Origin: Brachionus rotundiformis
Taxonomy: Eukaryota > Rotifera > Eurotatoria > Ploima > Brachionidae
DNA: 64,000 nucleotides
Direction of reading: 5' to 3'
Assembly (NCBI GenBank): GCA_016802295.1
Contig: JAESIW010000137.1
Span: forward strand, 251,415 to 315,414
Position numbers and translations under genes: made by a program. Under the pieces are notes generated by a model, which was not told the origin of the DNA, made no database searches, and worked only from the letters and a program-made list of their open reading frames with translations. Below are positions 49,440-59,675 of this stretch, piece after piece (position 1 is the first letter of the stretch; each line of letters begins with the position of its first letter).

Positions 49440-49650
49440 TTAGAGAAGATGTGAAAAGTTGCATGCAACGATATCATTTTTTAACAAATCGAGTAGTTAA
49501 TATCTGGAATAGTTCCTCAATACATCGTCAATTCTGAATCAATCATTAATTTCAAAATTAACCTGGACAAATGGCTCAAGAAACAATCTAATTTACTGCC
49601 ATAGCTTACTGCCATAATAGTGTCGCAGTATTATTTACTACTACTACTAT
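49440..49650 (+). pseudogene. LINE 3' end fragment with GTGTCGCAG and (ACT)n tail
   Basis: Translation gives REDVKSCMQRYHFLTNRVVN followed by IWNS, then in shifted frames INLDKWLKKQS. This is the extreme C-terminus of the same class of LINE as at 39.1 kb (FFSNRIVPHWN). The end is GTGTCGCAG (49,620-49,628) and a short (ACT)n at 49,637-49,649. Confidence 0.75.
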
Positions 49651-49739
49651 CAAAAAAGGAAGAATTTTTGTTCTGTTTGTTTTTGAAATTCACCCTTACC
49701 CTCTTAAAAAATATTTCCTTCTCTTAAACCAATAAATTC

Positions 49740-50200
49740 CTGGGTCTCTACTTGAATGAAAAACAATATTATAAAAATTTTGTCTGCAAAAACTGGAAGC
49801 TAGATCATAAAACACTAGATAGTCTTTATAAGGCACTGTTTGGCTCAATTAGAGACTATGATTTTCCATGTATGAATTAATTCTCTGAATCAGGAATACT
49901 ACAAGTCATCCAAAATACAGCTGTAAGATCTATTCTGAAACTTCCTCCCAAGTATAGTTGTATGAGTCAGAAAATAAACAAAATCTAAATAAATAATGAC
50001 TTCCCAGAAAATTATATGTCCATGGCACTAACCAATTCTATTCTTTTGACTAGTAAATAGGCTTGTTTGAATAACAAAGAAGCTTCAATTCATTATTTGT
50101 TTCATACTGGTTCCTCTGAAGTTTTTCAAGGGTGGTTCAGGCCAAATCACTTAGAGTAACAAGTATACCATATTTATCCATAGCCAATTACAATACATGT
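49740..50200 (+). pseudogene. LINE fragment of a second family
   Basis: The pieces LDHKTLDSLYKALFGSIRDY, DFPCMN and VIQNTAVRSILKLPPKYS correspond to the post-catalytic region of another non-LTR retrotransposon family. The wording differs clearly from the copies at 38.5 and 56.3 kb. Internal stops occur after 49,878 and near 49,985, so it is inactive. Confidence 0.65.
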
Positions 50201-50795
50201 GTAATGTATCGTTTAGCTATAATCACCATCACTTTCATCTTACCATGGTTTGCTCTTTTTTAAGTAAAAAAGTTTTTTCTGGACGATTTTCACATTGGTT
50301 GCTCTCCACATAAATATTTTTAAAAAGCTCTATATCATTAATTTCGATTGATTAAATTTAGTAAAACTGATGATGATAGATCATGCATAAATCAAAAGTA
50401 ATCAAAACCCCAATTAAAATAATTATTAAAAACATTATTTTAAATTTTATTTATTTAAGTCTTTTTATTTTTAAAAAAGTTAATTTTCTATCTGACTAAA
50501 TAAGTCAAGTGTTTACCAGTAATTACCCGTAGTTAACCTCAAAACTAAAAAAATCAACTAGAATCTCTAAAAATACCTAGTTTTAAAAAAAAATACAAAA
50601 TTGAAATTTTTTTATTAAAAGTATAAAAAAATTATTCGATTCACATCTTAAATTAAGACATATAAACAAATTGATATCAATTTGAATAAAAAGATAAAAA
50701 AAAATCAGACGAAAATTTATTATATTTGTAACCTTTTTATTAAAATTTAAAAGATAATGATGGACTCTTATCATTTACTAAATTAACTTGGTTAC
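50201..50795. other. Intergenic AT-rich DNA
   Basis: 3' flank of the minus-strand eIF1A gene. No further gene seen; the short frame at 50,583-50,774 is low complexity. Confidence 0.5.
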
Positions 50796-51353
50796 TTATT
50801 CGTCTTCTTCATCTTCTTCCTCTTCTTCGTCCGAATCGATATAATCTTCCAATGGATCTCGCGTTATGTTCGAATTTCGGTTTAGATTACCATTGCCAAA
50901 ACCACTAGAGCCTCTAGCATCATCGTTGTCAGATTCATCATCAGAAAATTGCTCGTCAAAGAAAATGTCATCACCACCTTGATCTTGGCCAAAGCTAGTT
51001 GTGTCTGTGATGGTCACATTTTCTGGAATTTGTCCCTTGTTTTTTAAAACTCTCACCTCGTCAGCATTGTACTTTAGAATAACGTCGGCCTTTTCGTCTT
51101 GAAAGTCACGCAAACCAATAAGAATTACATCACTGGTATTGATCCATACTTTCTTTCTCAATTTGCCACGGATGTGGCACAAACGTTTCTGTCCATCAAA
51201 GCACATGGCCTCGAGTCTTCCATTGCCTAACATTTTCAGAACTTGGGCATAAGCTTGACCTGGCTCGGCGAGGATCAATTCACGCTTAATATCGTCGTTT
51301 TCGTTCTTTCCCCTTCGACGATTTTTGCCTCCCTTTCCTTTGTTTTTCGGCAT
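50796..51353 (-). CDS. EIF1A: Translation initiation factor eIF1A, canonical-like copy
   Basis: A 185-residue intronless frame. The N-terminal tail MPKNKGKGGKNRRRGKNEN is the eIF1A hallmark. The OB-fold follows with MLGNGRLEAMCFDGQKRLCH, IRGKLRKKVWI and GLRDFQDEKADVILKYNADE. eIF1A binds the 40S A site and, with eIF1, promotes scanning and start-codon selection. The C-terminal tail is longer than the human one (144 residues in total there), with an Asn/Gly-rich insert and a run of Asp/Glu at the end. It lacks the terminal DI of the DIDDI motif that contacts eIF5B in other species. Its sequence stays close to the family consensus, so this is probably the main eIF1A gene. Confidence 0.95.
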   Translation of the reverse strand: MPKNKGKGGKNRRRGKNENDDIKRELILAEPGQAYAQVLKMLGNGRLEAMCFDGQKRLCHIRGKLRKKVWINTSDVILIGLRDFQDEKADVILKYNADEVRVLKNKGQIPENVTITDTTSFGQDQGGDDIFFDEQFSDDESDNDDARGSSGFGNGNLNRNSNITRDPLEDYIDSDEEEEEDEEDE

Positions 51354-52015
51354 TTTAATCTAAACTTAATCTTTTTAAACAAATTTAAAAAAGCTGGCAG
51401 AGTTTTTGTTTGAACAAATGAGATCTGGTAAAGATGGTTACTGCGCGCATTTATGGTAGATTAGACACTTTATTAAACTCACATTTAACTTGGTTTAGAA
51501 CAAAAAATGAGCAAAATTTAGCAACAATGATGGGGTTTTGTATATTTGATGATAAAAATTTATTAAATAAAATTATAATAAAATTTTCTTATATAAATAT
51601 GCAATTGCACGATTTTATATGAAATTTGTTGTCTTTGTTTTGAAAGGAAATATAATTAGTCCTAATTTTTTTTCATTTTACAAACACAAAGAGCTAAAAA
51701 AACATAATTCAATTAATTTTCAGTAAATAGAATTTATCTCAACTACTATTCGAATAATTGATAATTTTTAAAAATTTTGATTTAAAAAAACACATATGAA
51801 CTTATGTATAATTAATTGAGATTTTAAAAATTTTAATTAAAATATGCTTTTGCCATGTTAAATCGGATCCTTGTTTTATAATATTCTATAAAAAAATTAA
51901 TTTCATCTTCCTTACCAAAAAGTTGTCATACCATTCAGAAGATTAACTCTTACTTAAATTTTAAATTCGTTATATGATCATTTTAGATATTTTTATTAAT
52001 CTCATTTATATCTTT
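51354..52015. other. Intergenic AT-rich DNA
   Basis: Upstream flank of the minus-strand eIF1A, so its promoter should lie here. No clear element; the plus-strand 62-residue frame at 51,434 is not supported. Confidence 0.5.
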
Positions 52016-52440
52016 TACACAGTATGGGTACCATGAGCTAATAGCATACTCTAGATGTGGTCTAACAAGGGATTTGTATAAAAGTGTTGTGTAATGTATG
52101 TCAAGGAATTTAAACTATTTTCTGATCAACCCCAACATCTTATTTGCTTTAGCAGTACCATGTCTAACTCGAATGTCCCATTTCATATCATGTTTTTATA
52201 TATTCCAAGATCCTTTTCACAGAATGTCTTAGCTAAAAATTGTCTTTCACCAGATTGTTTTTCAATTTCATAATCGAATTTAGAGTTAGATCTACATGAA
52301 TGTGGTACCTTGCACTTATCTGCGTTTAGCACTGTTGACCACTCTTTTGACCAGCCACAAATTTTATCTACATCACTTTGGAGTTTCAAGTTCGATGAAA
52401 AATTTTCCATTAAGTACAAAAAGAACTAAAAGTAAAAGAG
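52016..52440 (-). pseudogene. LINE reverse-transcriptase remnant
   Basis: On the minus strand: LQSDVDKICGWSKEWSTVLN, ADKCKV, EKDLGI, then in another frame DIRVRHGTAKANKMLGLIRK and LYKSLVRPHLEYAISSWYP. This is the standard order after the catalytic box of a jockey/CR1-type reverse transcriptase. At least one frame change (near 52,190) and one stop (near 52,110) make it inactive. Both the 5' and 3' ends are missing. Confidence 0.85.
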
Positions 52441-53714
52441 TCTAGAAATAAAAAAATTCCAAAAAGTACATAAAGGAAAATATCTCTTTTAATATTTAAA
52501 TCTAATTGCCTATCCATGATCAGTTTTTACATTCAATTTTATAAAGTTATAAAGTTTCCAATTTTAGTTTTGTTTTTTGAAAATTATCTTAAAAAAATCA
52601 TAATTTTAAAAATCACACTAAAAATCATCTGAAATCAGTTCGAATCAGGATAGGAACGATATAAAAAATTAGATATTATAATAAAAATATATATAAAATA
52701 AATAAGATAAATTAGATATAAAAAATTCTAAAAAAGATTCATTTTAGGAAAAGAGCTTTAATTAAAAAAAAAATAATAATATCATACAATTTAACAACTC
52801 GACTAGAGTGATTTAAAAAAAAGATTTTTTTAGAATATTTTTTAATTACTAGAAATACTGATTCAAAATTCTTAGTAAATAAACCTTTATTTGTAAATTA
52901 ATTATCATTTATTATTTTTAAAATAAAATCTATCACTGAATTAATTGAAAAATCATTTAATATAAGATTTAAATAAAATTTTTGAATTTTAGTTATAAAT
53001 TCAAATAGATTAAATATTTTTATGTCACCCTTCTCTTATTACAACTGCACTCAATGGCTGCGAACTCGGCAACTATTTAGGCTAACTTAGGACCACAAAC
53101 CAAGCAAACTTTGAAAAGTCTTAACTTAAGGCTTCCAAAGTTATGTCTATAGTCCAAAGTTGTGTCGAGGGTCAACTGTACAGCAGATTCTCGCTCAAAA
53201 ACACAATGCCTTAGTTTATATTTCATTAATATTAATCAAAAAAATCAAATAAATGAGTTGAAATTTAAATTTATGAGATGTTTACAGGACCAATTTAATT
53301 TTTTCATTAGAATAGAAAATGGTGGAAATATTTTGCCAAAAAAAATCCGCCTTTAATTATTTGGAGCTAATTCGATAAGCATAACACATACAACAAAGAC
53401 AGTGATATTTCCATTTTGAGACGGATATAATTTGAAAAGCATAAAATTGTATCACAATATAACTTTTGATAGATATATTTTTTTAAAGAAAACTCAGTTA
53501 AAAATATTCTTTTTTTGAGAAAATTAAAAAAAAATGACATTAGAATGTTAAAAATTATATTAAAGAATTCTATTTTTAAGTATTATGAAATGTGTACACT
53601 TGATAATTGCGCAATATTCTATTAAATTAATTTAAAAATTAGTATAAATAAGACTTAAGTTTTGAAAATTTTAATAAAAACTGTTTTTAATAAATAAGCC
53701 AAATTAATACAAAA
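52441..53714. other. Intergenic AT-rich DNA
   Basis: Upstream flank of the second eIF1A copy. The stretch at 53,030-53,210 is less AT-rich, with a small imperfect repeat (TCCAAAGTTATG / TCCAAAGTTGTG). I recognise no gene in it. Confidence 0.5.
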
Positions 53715-54221
53715 ATGCCCAAAAATAAAGGAAAAGGTGGTAAGAACCGTCGAAGAGGAAAGAACGAAAACGAACCTATAAAACGTGAAATGATCATTGC
53801 CGAACCAGGTCAAACATATGCACAAGTTACCAGAATGTTGGGAAGTGGAAATCTAGAAGCTTTGTGTCAAGACAACAAAAAACGCATCTGTCACATTAGA
53901 GGCAAAATGAACAAAAAAATTTGGATTAAAAGTGGAGACTTAATTCTTGTGAGTATTAGAGATTTTCAGGATAATAGAGCTGATGTTATCATGAAATATA
54001 ATTCCGATGAAGTCAGGTCTCTTTTAAGCAAAGATGAAATTACGGAAAATTTGTGCATGGCTGAAGCTGGTCAATTTGGACAAGAAAATGGTGCAGATAA
54101 CATTTTATTTGATGAAAGCTTTGACAGATTAGAAAATGAACCAAATAAAAATGACACCGATCCGGACAACAATTACATTAGCTCAGATTTATCAGACGAA
54201 GATGAACTATCTGATATTTAA
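53715..54221 (+). CDS. Diverged eIF1A paralogue
   Basis: A 168-residue intronless frame starting MPKNKGKGGKNRRRGKNENE, identical to the neighbouring eIF1A through residue 19 and then diverging. It keeps the OB-fold blocks (MLGSGNLEALCQDNKKRICH, IRGKMNKKIWI, SIRDFQDNRADVIMKYNSDE) but changes many surface positions, for example CFDG to CQDN. The acidic C-terminal tail ends DEDELSDI, keeping a terminal DI where the other copy does not. Gene and paralogue lie 2.4 kb apart, head to head. The absence of introns and the inverted placement fit either local inverted duplication or retrocopying. A specialised (for example germline) factor is possible but not shown. AATAAA occurs near 54,306. Confidence 0.9.
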   Translation: MPKNKGKGGKNRRRGKNENEPIKREMIIAEPGQTYAQVTRMLGSGNLEALCQDNKKRICHIRGKMNKKIWIKSGDLILVSIRDFQDNRADVIMKYNSDEVRSLLSKDEITENLCMAEAGQFGQENGADNILFDESFDRLENEPNKNDTDPDNNYISSDLSDEDELSDI

Positions 54222-54349
54222 TAGCCTTTAGAATTTTGTATCTGTGTTTTTTTGTGATAAAAATGGAATATTTTTTAAATTCAAAAAAGAATTTTTAATT
54301 TTAGTAAATAAAATAAAATTATTAGATAAAAATTGTTTTTTTTAATTAA

Positions 54350-54817
54350 TTAATTATTCAATTTATCCATTATAGCATTCCTATGAATCCTATAGCGAAT
54401 ATACTTTCTTAGTTTAAGTCCAGCATAGAAAAGGCCAGCCAGCACAATGCTAGTTGTGGCAAAGAACAATTTTCTGTCATAATACTCAACTACCACGACC
54501 TCATTGTTTACTAAAACATGCTTGGCTACATCGGTCAGAGCGATTCGGCCCTTGTCCTTTTCTGTATATACGGCAAGCACACTGTCACTATTGTAGCCAA
54601 TGTATCTTCCATATCCTACCAATCGCTGAGGTATAGTCAACAAAAAATTTCGCCCTGTCAATGAATTATCTTTTAATTTTTTGTATCCGACATCAATTAA
54701 TTCTTTAATTGAGTTCATTTCTGCGAACTCAGTAGATGCCAAACGAACTGTAAACTCATTTGGCATTAGACCTCTTTTTTTAAATCGAATAGTCACCAAC
54801 CACACTTGATTGCTCAT
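54350..54817 (-). CDS. Tail-anchored protein, unknown
   Basis: A 155-residue intronless frame that I do not recognise. There is no signal peptide. The first 115 residues look like a folded soluble domain with alternating beta-like segments (QVWLVTIRFKK, FTVRLAST, NFLLTIPQRLVGY, SVLAVYTEKDKGRIALTDV, EVVVVEYYD). Residues about 117-136 form a hydrophobic segment (LFFATTSIVLAGLFYAGLKL) followed by a very basic tail (RKYIRYRIHRN). One C-terminal membrane span with flanking positive charge fits a tail-anchored protein of the ER or outer mitochondrial membrane. Its 3' end converges on the eIF1A paralogue, about 130 bp away. Confidence 0.7.
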   Translation of the reverse strand: MSNQVWLVTIRFKKRGLMPNEFTVRLASTEFAEMNSIKELIDVGYKKLKDNSLTGRNFLLTIPQRLVGYGRYIGYNSDSVLAVYTEKDKGRIALTDVAKHVLVNNEVVVVEYYDRKLFFATTSIVLAGLFYAGLKLRKYIRYRIHRNAIMDKLNN

Positions 54818-54901
54818 TCTAATTTTTTTAAATCAAAAATAAAATTTGATATTTTTTATTTCTTAAAAATTTAGGCTATGACACCTAATACTTAAAATTT
54901 C

Positions 54902-55546
54902 CTAACAGGAATTAATAAAGTCTAATAATTCTTCTATTTTTATAATATTCAAGTCATGTATTGATTTAAGTAATTGAATTAAGGCATTGCCAATAAAATT
55001 GCTTTGTATAAATGTACCAAAGCCTCGATTTGGTTTAATTTTGTACAATATTGGCCGAATAATGCCCAACACTTCTTTTCCAAATTCTTCAGCACTGAGA
55101 CTTTTTTCTTCAATTGCCCTAAATTGTTCTTGAGACACTTCCTTGGTGTAAAAATGTAGCAGAATTTTTCTGGAATGGGTCACGGAGGTAAATGAATAGT
55201 CCTGTTGGGTGCAATAAAATTCCTTGTCCAAATTTATTTCCTCGTCTAGCTCACGATTCAGACCATGTTCTACACTGGAGTCTTCCGGGTCAATCAAGCC
55301 ACCTGGAAAGCCAATAGTTCCGTCAAATCTTAACTGCATCATTATCGAAGCCAATTGACTGATTCCCCATAATTGTTGGTCGTTTTTTGCCCAGAGGAAT
55401 ACATGAGCTGCTGTTTTGTAATCAGTTAACTTTTTTGCATCTTCCATTTCTATAATCTGATGATCATCCAAAACTTTTGACCATTTTTCGCCATGGTTTT
55501 TATTCGTTCTCAAGGCGTCCAAAATTTCATCCCAGTTTTTTGACAT
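54902..55546 (-). CDS. NUDT16: Nudix hydrolase of the NUDT16 type
   Basis: A 214-residue frame from the second in-frame methionine (55,546). The first ATG at 55,591 would add 15 hydrophobic residues with no family counterpart. The core matches NUDT16 (U8 snoRNA-decapping, IDP/ADP-ribose hydrolysing): MQLRFDGTIGFPGGLIDPED, then GLNRELDEEI (the metal-binding Nudix helix with RE..EE), HFYTKEVS, and FIQSNFIGNALIQLL near the end. The family cleaves capped RNA and nucleoside diphosphate derivatives in nucleus and cytosol. The length is similar to vertebrate members (about 195), and the metal-binding glutamates are present, so it is probably active. No intron was needed. About 84 bp separates it from the tail-anchored gene on the same strand. 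Confidence 0.9.
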   Translation of the reverse strand: MSKNWDEILDALRTNKNHGEKWSKVLDDHQIIEMEDAKKLTDYKTAAHVFLWAKNDQQLWGISQLASIMMQLRFDGTIGFPGGLIDPEDSSVEHGLNRELDEEINLDKEFYCTQQDYSFTSVTHSRKILLHFYTKEVSQEQFRAIEEKSLSAEEFGKEVLGIIRPILYKIKPNRGFGTFIQSNFIGNALIQLLKSIHDLNIIKIEELLDFINSC

Positions 55547-55599
55547 AGTTAGAAAAAATTCCACCAAAATTGATTTTATTCTAATTGGCAATTTAAAAT

Positions 55600-56275
55600 C
55601 TTAGCCAATTTTATAAAGCAAGTTTTTATTTTTTAATCTTAAAATCAAAACCTGCATAATAAATTTATGTTTTGTTAATTATAAAATGTATAGGGTATTA
55701 TAAATTACATTTTTATATAAAATCAAGTTTTATTTCAAAAAATATCAGATAGTTTATAATATATTGCTTATTAAAATTGTCTGAATCTTTTTAATAATAC
55801 CAATAATTTAATGATGATAAAGCTTTGGTAAAAGATATAGATTTAGTAAATTCTTGTATAAATCTATATTAATCAATTCAATAAAAATATTCGAATCAAT
55901 TTTAGAGTCAAATAAAATTTGGTTTATTTAATTTTAAAATAAAACTCATTTACTGAAAATAATCTTTTTAATTTAATAAAATAGAACCCTTGTAAAATAC
56001 GGCTTAAATCATCATCCCAGTTGCCTTAATCAAGATACCTAAGACTATTTTCGTTTCCTTTTTTAGATGAGATCTTCATTCAATTAGTTTTCTATTGATA
56101 TCATATGCTTTGAATTTTGTCACATCCACAAGAATCGTTACCATAAAATTACTGTTTTTTTCTGACTAATGTAGAAAGAAATGTAAGCTTTTAGTAAGAG
56201 ATTTTTGTCAAATAGGTGCTTCATTTTATGGATTATTCCCTTTCATTTTAATATTTTCTTGTCAATAATATAGTT
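55600..56275. other. Intergenic AT-rich DNA
   Basis: Upstream of NUDT16 (minus) and 5' of the LINE fragment. Nothing else recognised. Confidence 0.5.
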
Positions 56276-56965
56276 AATAAATGTGAGAAATATGCCGATG
56301 ATACTAAAGTTTTGTCTGTAATCAAATCTCACAAGATAATCTTGTACTTCAAAAAGATATAGACTCAATTCCAAGCTGGTCACTTACTTGGTCTTTGGAT
56401 TTAAATATCAAAAAATGCAGTGTAATGCATGCAAAAAATCCTTAACTATACCATTTTTAGCAGATACGGTACAAAGAATTTATTCAAAACAATTCTTGAA
56501 AAAGATTTAGGTATTTATATTCAAAGTGACTTGAAGTGGACTAACCAAGTAAAATATTGCACGAGTCGTGGAAATCCTATTTTGGGTATGATTAGAAAAA
56601 GCTTCTGGAATTTAAACATTGATACATTGTGAATGCTCTACACACCACTGGTTAGACCTCATTTAGAGTTTGTCATAAGTTCATGGTGTCCATTTCTTGA
56701 AAAGGGCAAGTCCAACGAAGAATCACACAAAAACAATCCCTTCACTTCGAAAATTTGACTACTCGAAAAAACTTGAAATGCTTAATTTTACTAATCTCAA
56801 ACTTAAGAGCGGATATTTAATCAAACTTTTCAAAATTATTAACAGATATGAAATTATCAATTTTGAAAATGGTATAAATCTCGAAATCAGTAGTATTGTT
56901 TAAAAAGATGTGAAAAGTTAGATGCATCAATATCATTTCTTCACAAATCGAGTTGTTAATGTTTG
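56276..56965 (+). pseudogene. LINE reverse-transcriptase remnant, interrupted by a mariner insertion
   Basis: Starts in the catalytic box region (ADDTKVLSVIKS), continues with LQKDIDSIPSWSLTWSLDLN, EKDLGIYIQSDLKW, a shifted MVRPHLEF-like segment, then KIIPSLRKFDYSKKLEMLNF-like text and INRYEIINFENG. It breaks off at RDVKS-HQYHFFTNRVVNV, the C-terminal block also seen at 49.45 kb. Several frameshifts and stops are present. The break coincides exactly with the left TA of the mariner insertion. Confidence 0.8.
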
Positions 56966-57710
56966 TACTGTAGATCACACAAAAATGTAACGTTACTTAA
57001 GGTAACGGTTACCGTAAGCGTCAACTTGTGAGCATGTCAGCTACATGAAAAGTTTTTAAAAATTTGAATTTTTGCATATTAATTTATAGAAAAGGAAAAA
57101 ATCTATAAGTTTTAAAAGTTTTTTTGTTTTAAAAATGTTGTCAGAGGCTGAAAGATTGGCTCTACATAATAGGGTCAAAAATTTTTTTGTAATGCTGCGA
57201 ATCATTTTATCCAAGAAGGGATTTGTAAAAAGACAGCATATAATTATATCAATCGAGAGCTAGAAGGTCAAGCTTTACAAATAAACAAAAAAAATTAGAT
57301 AATTCTTCGACATGGGACAAGGCAAAATTAGCCCAACTTAAGAGGTTGACAGACAATCAAAAAGATGTAAGTTAAAGGAAACTTGCTAAAAAATTCAACG
57401 TTAACCAGTCAACAATAAGTCGGTAACTGGCTAAAAAGAAAATTACTTATCGTAAACGTAAGAAAACACCCAAATACAATGAAGCCCAACGACACAAAGC
57501 CAAAAAATAATAGCCGGAAACTCGTCAACCAACTTTTTCGGGGGGAATAATGCTCAATTCAATTTTATTTATTTCAAACAGGTCTATTGATGAAGAATAT
57601 TATAAAGTGTATATTAATCGAATGGTTTAACAGAAAAGATGGAAGACAAAATTCAGAAACTAGATCTTTTGATGAGTAATATGTAAATTGGACCGAAAAA
57701 ATGTACAGTA
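56966..57710 (+). mobile_element. Internally deleted Tc1/mariner-type transposon nested in a LINE
   Basis: The left end TACTGTAGAT (56,966) and right end ATGTACAGTA (57,710) are inverted repeats bounded by TA, the dinucleotide target of Tc1/mariner elements. Inside, 57,130-57,550 is a decayed transposase N-terminus: MLSEAERLALHNRVKNFF, then WDKAKLAQLKRLTDNQKDVS, RKLAKKFNVNQSTISR and KKITYRKRKKTPKYNEAQRH, which is a helix-turn-helix DNA-binding region. The DDE catalytic part is absent and the frame has stops, so it cannot move itself. A GGTAACGGTTACC palindrome lies near 57,018. The element is 745 bp including the TA flanks. Confidence 0.75.
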
Positions 57711-57932
57711 ATGTTGGAAAAAAAATCATATGATACACTTGTATCTTCGAAAGAAGCTGAAATTATTGTTGATTCATTGTTAAATTCAGAAAAAAGTCAA
57801 GTCAAAGAATTTATATGTCAAGATTGTAAAACAAGTGGTACTTTAAAAAGTTTTGAGACCGAATGGGGTTTGAAAGTACATACAAGCAAAATGCATAAAA
57901 AGAAGAAAAATCAATTCGACTTTATTGATTAA
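57711..57932 (+). pseudogene. Zinc-finger fragment, LINE-type
   Basis: A 73-residue frame starting at the edge of the mariner insertion. It has an acidic-lysine stretch (EAEIIVDSLLNSEKSQVKEF) and a C2H2-like finger with C-x2-C, then FETEWGLKVH and TSKMHK, ending in lysines. The (F-x-T)-x-x-GLK-H order resembles the fingers at the N-terminus of some LINE proteins, as does the fragment at 49.1 kb. Spacing between the second cysteine and first histidine is longer than in the classical finger. It may be a truncated mobile-element frame or a single exon of a host gene. Confidence 0.4.
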
Positions 57933-58369
57933 TTTAATTGACATTTATCTAATTAACTTAATTGATTTATTTGAATTTTTTTAGGATCACGAAATTTCTT
58001 TCGAAGCAAGATATATTGAATACCCAACTCCATTGTGTAATTGCTACCTTACTATTTCTTCTTTTTTCCCTGACAAATCAGACTCTTAAAAATATGTACC
58101 CTGTTATCCTCTATTTCAATTATTTCAATATATTTAATTTTAATTTTCTTCTATTTTAACTTATTTTATTTTATTTTTTTTATTTTTTTTTAATCTGAAG
58201 GAGCCTTAGCTCGACACAGATATACAAATAAGTAAATAAATAATTAGAATTTGTGATCTGAAAACTTTTAGATATTTCAGTTCAAAAACTTTATGTACTT
58301 CAGTTCATAAACACGGGTAGCGCTTAGTTTTTTATTAGAAAAGATCATACAATAGGCTTAAGACCAATT
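57933..58369. other. AT-rich DNA with no recognised gene
   Basis: Contains a TTTTA-rich run near 58,160-58,190. The 65-residue frame at 57,962 is low-complexity. Confidence 0.5.
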
Positions 58370-58490
58370 TATATCATATTATATTAATAAAAACCAGAGA
58401 ATGAAGATTACCGAATACTGTACCCTGCGGCACTCCTAACTTAAGAGCTTTAGGTATTGATTTTTCATTACCAAGATTTGTCATCAGTTA
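58370..58490 (-). pseudogene. Short LINE reverse-transcriptase fragment
   Basis: Minus-strand translation contains GNEKSIPKALKLGVPQGTVF followed by GNLHSLVFINMI and a stop. GVPQG(S/T)-L-G-P-LLF-IFIND is the signature block of non-LTR reverse transcriptases. Only about 120 bp are recognisable. Confidence 0.7.
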
Positions 58491-59670
58491 ATAAAATAAT
58501 TGGAAAGAATACCTTTTAAAATTTTAAAGTTTATTCAAATTTTGATATGGTCAGCAAACTTGTTCAACCATAATATAAGAATCCAAGCTTTATTAGATGC
58601 AATAATGTCACTCTACTTAAAAAAAATAAAAAAATTTGCCATTAAATTGCTATTGTAGCCGGTATTAAATCCAGTTTTAAAATTTTGGCATGAATTTTTG
58701 TCTTTGGTGATCTTTTTTCATTAAATATATTTATCCACATGAAGCGAATCATACCAAGTATTGAGTAGGTCAATAAGTAATTATCAAAAACCCAAGCTAT
58801 CTTTGAAGTCGAACATATTTCCGAAAAATTCTGAACTAAATATTTTTCATATAATTTAATATTTAAAAAATAATAAAATTTAAAATTTTTTTTAAGGACC
58901 AATAAACCACTTAACACTTAATTGAATTCTTTTAGAGAAAAGACCTTTTTAAGTAGTCCGTCTTAACGATTGAAGTTTATTTTTTTTTAGAAACCAAAAT
59001 TTAGTTTTTTCACTTAAAAATAATAAATGATTAGCTTTGTTTTGATTCAGGAGAAATATTCTAGTCGGAAGCCCTAACTATCCATTTAAATAATAATGGA
59101 AAATTTCAAGATTTAAAATAATTTAAAACTTGATGAGTTTAGGCAAAGTAAAATTTCCAAAGCATCTTTTTTAAGATTAGAAAAACATAGGAAAACAAAA
59201 TCGAAAAATCAATTAGATAGGTCATTGTCCGCGATTATCTAAGTAAACAAGGGAGTTTCCGGACACAAATTATTTTCCTTAATCGAAGCTATTTGAGAAA
59301 ATAAACAATTTAAGGCAAACAATTCATTAAGTAATTGATCCTTAGCTTAAATACTAGTCTAATCCCTTGCTCAACAAAATTGGGAAATAAAAAGTTTTCT
59401 AAACAAATCTTGGACCTACTCTATTATCTTTAATTAAAATTTGCATATAAATATAAACCTAAATAATTTCAAAACCAAGTTTATTCAAAAAGAATAAAAG
59501 AAAAAGTTTAATTTCTAATTCCATTTAAGGCAATGATTTTAGATAAGGCAGTTGTTGAAAAAAAACAACTTAATTAAGCATATGTTTTTGATTAGCTCAA
59601 AGAGACAAATTTCTATGTATGAAAATTTGAATTTGAAGAATGCTTCTGTGCGCGCGCTTACAATCCCCGC
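58491..59670. other. Intergenic AT-rich DNA upstream of actin
   Basis: No supported gene. The minus-strand 91-residue frame at 58,642-58,917 is open but matches nothing I know. The right end leads into the actin promoter. Confidence 0.5.
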
Positions 59671-59675
59671 ACCAT

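Noticed and set aside
53179..53203. Pogo/Tigger-like terminal repeat (TACAGCAGATTCTCGC)
   Set aside because: It resembles ends of pogo-type elements, but I found no matching inverted end or transposase nearby.
58642..58917. 91-residue minus-strand frame between LINE debris and actin
   Set aside because: Long for chance, but composition is Ile/Phe/Leu/Lys-dominated and no motif or conserved block is visible.
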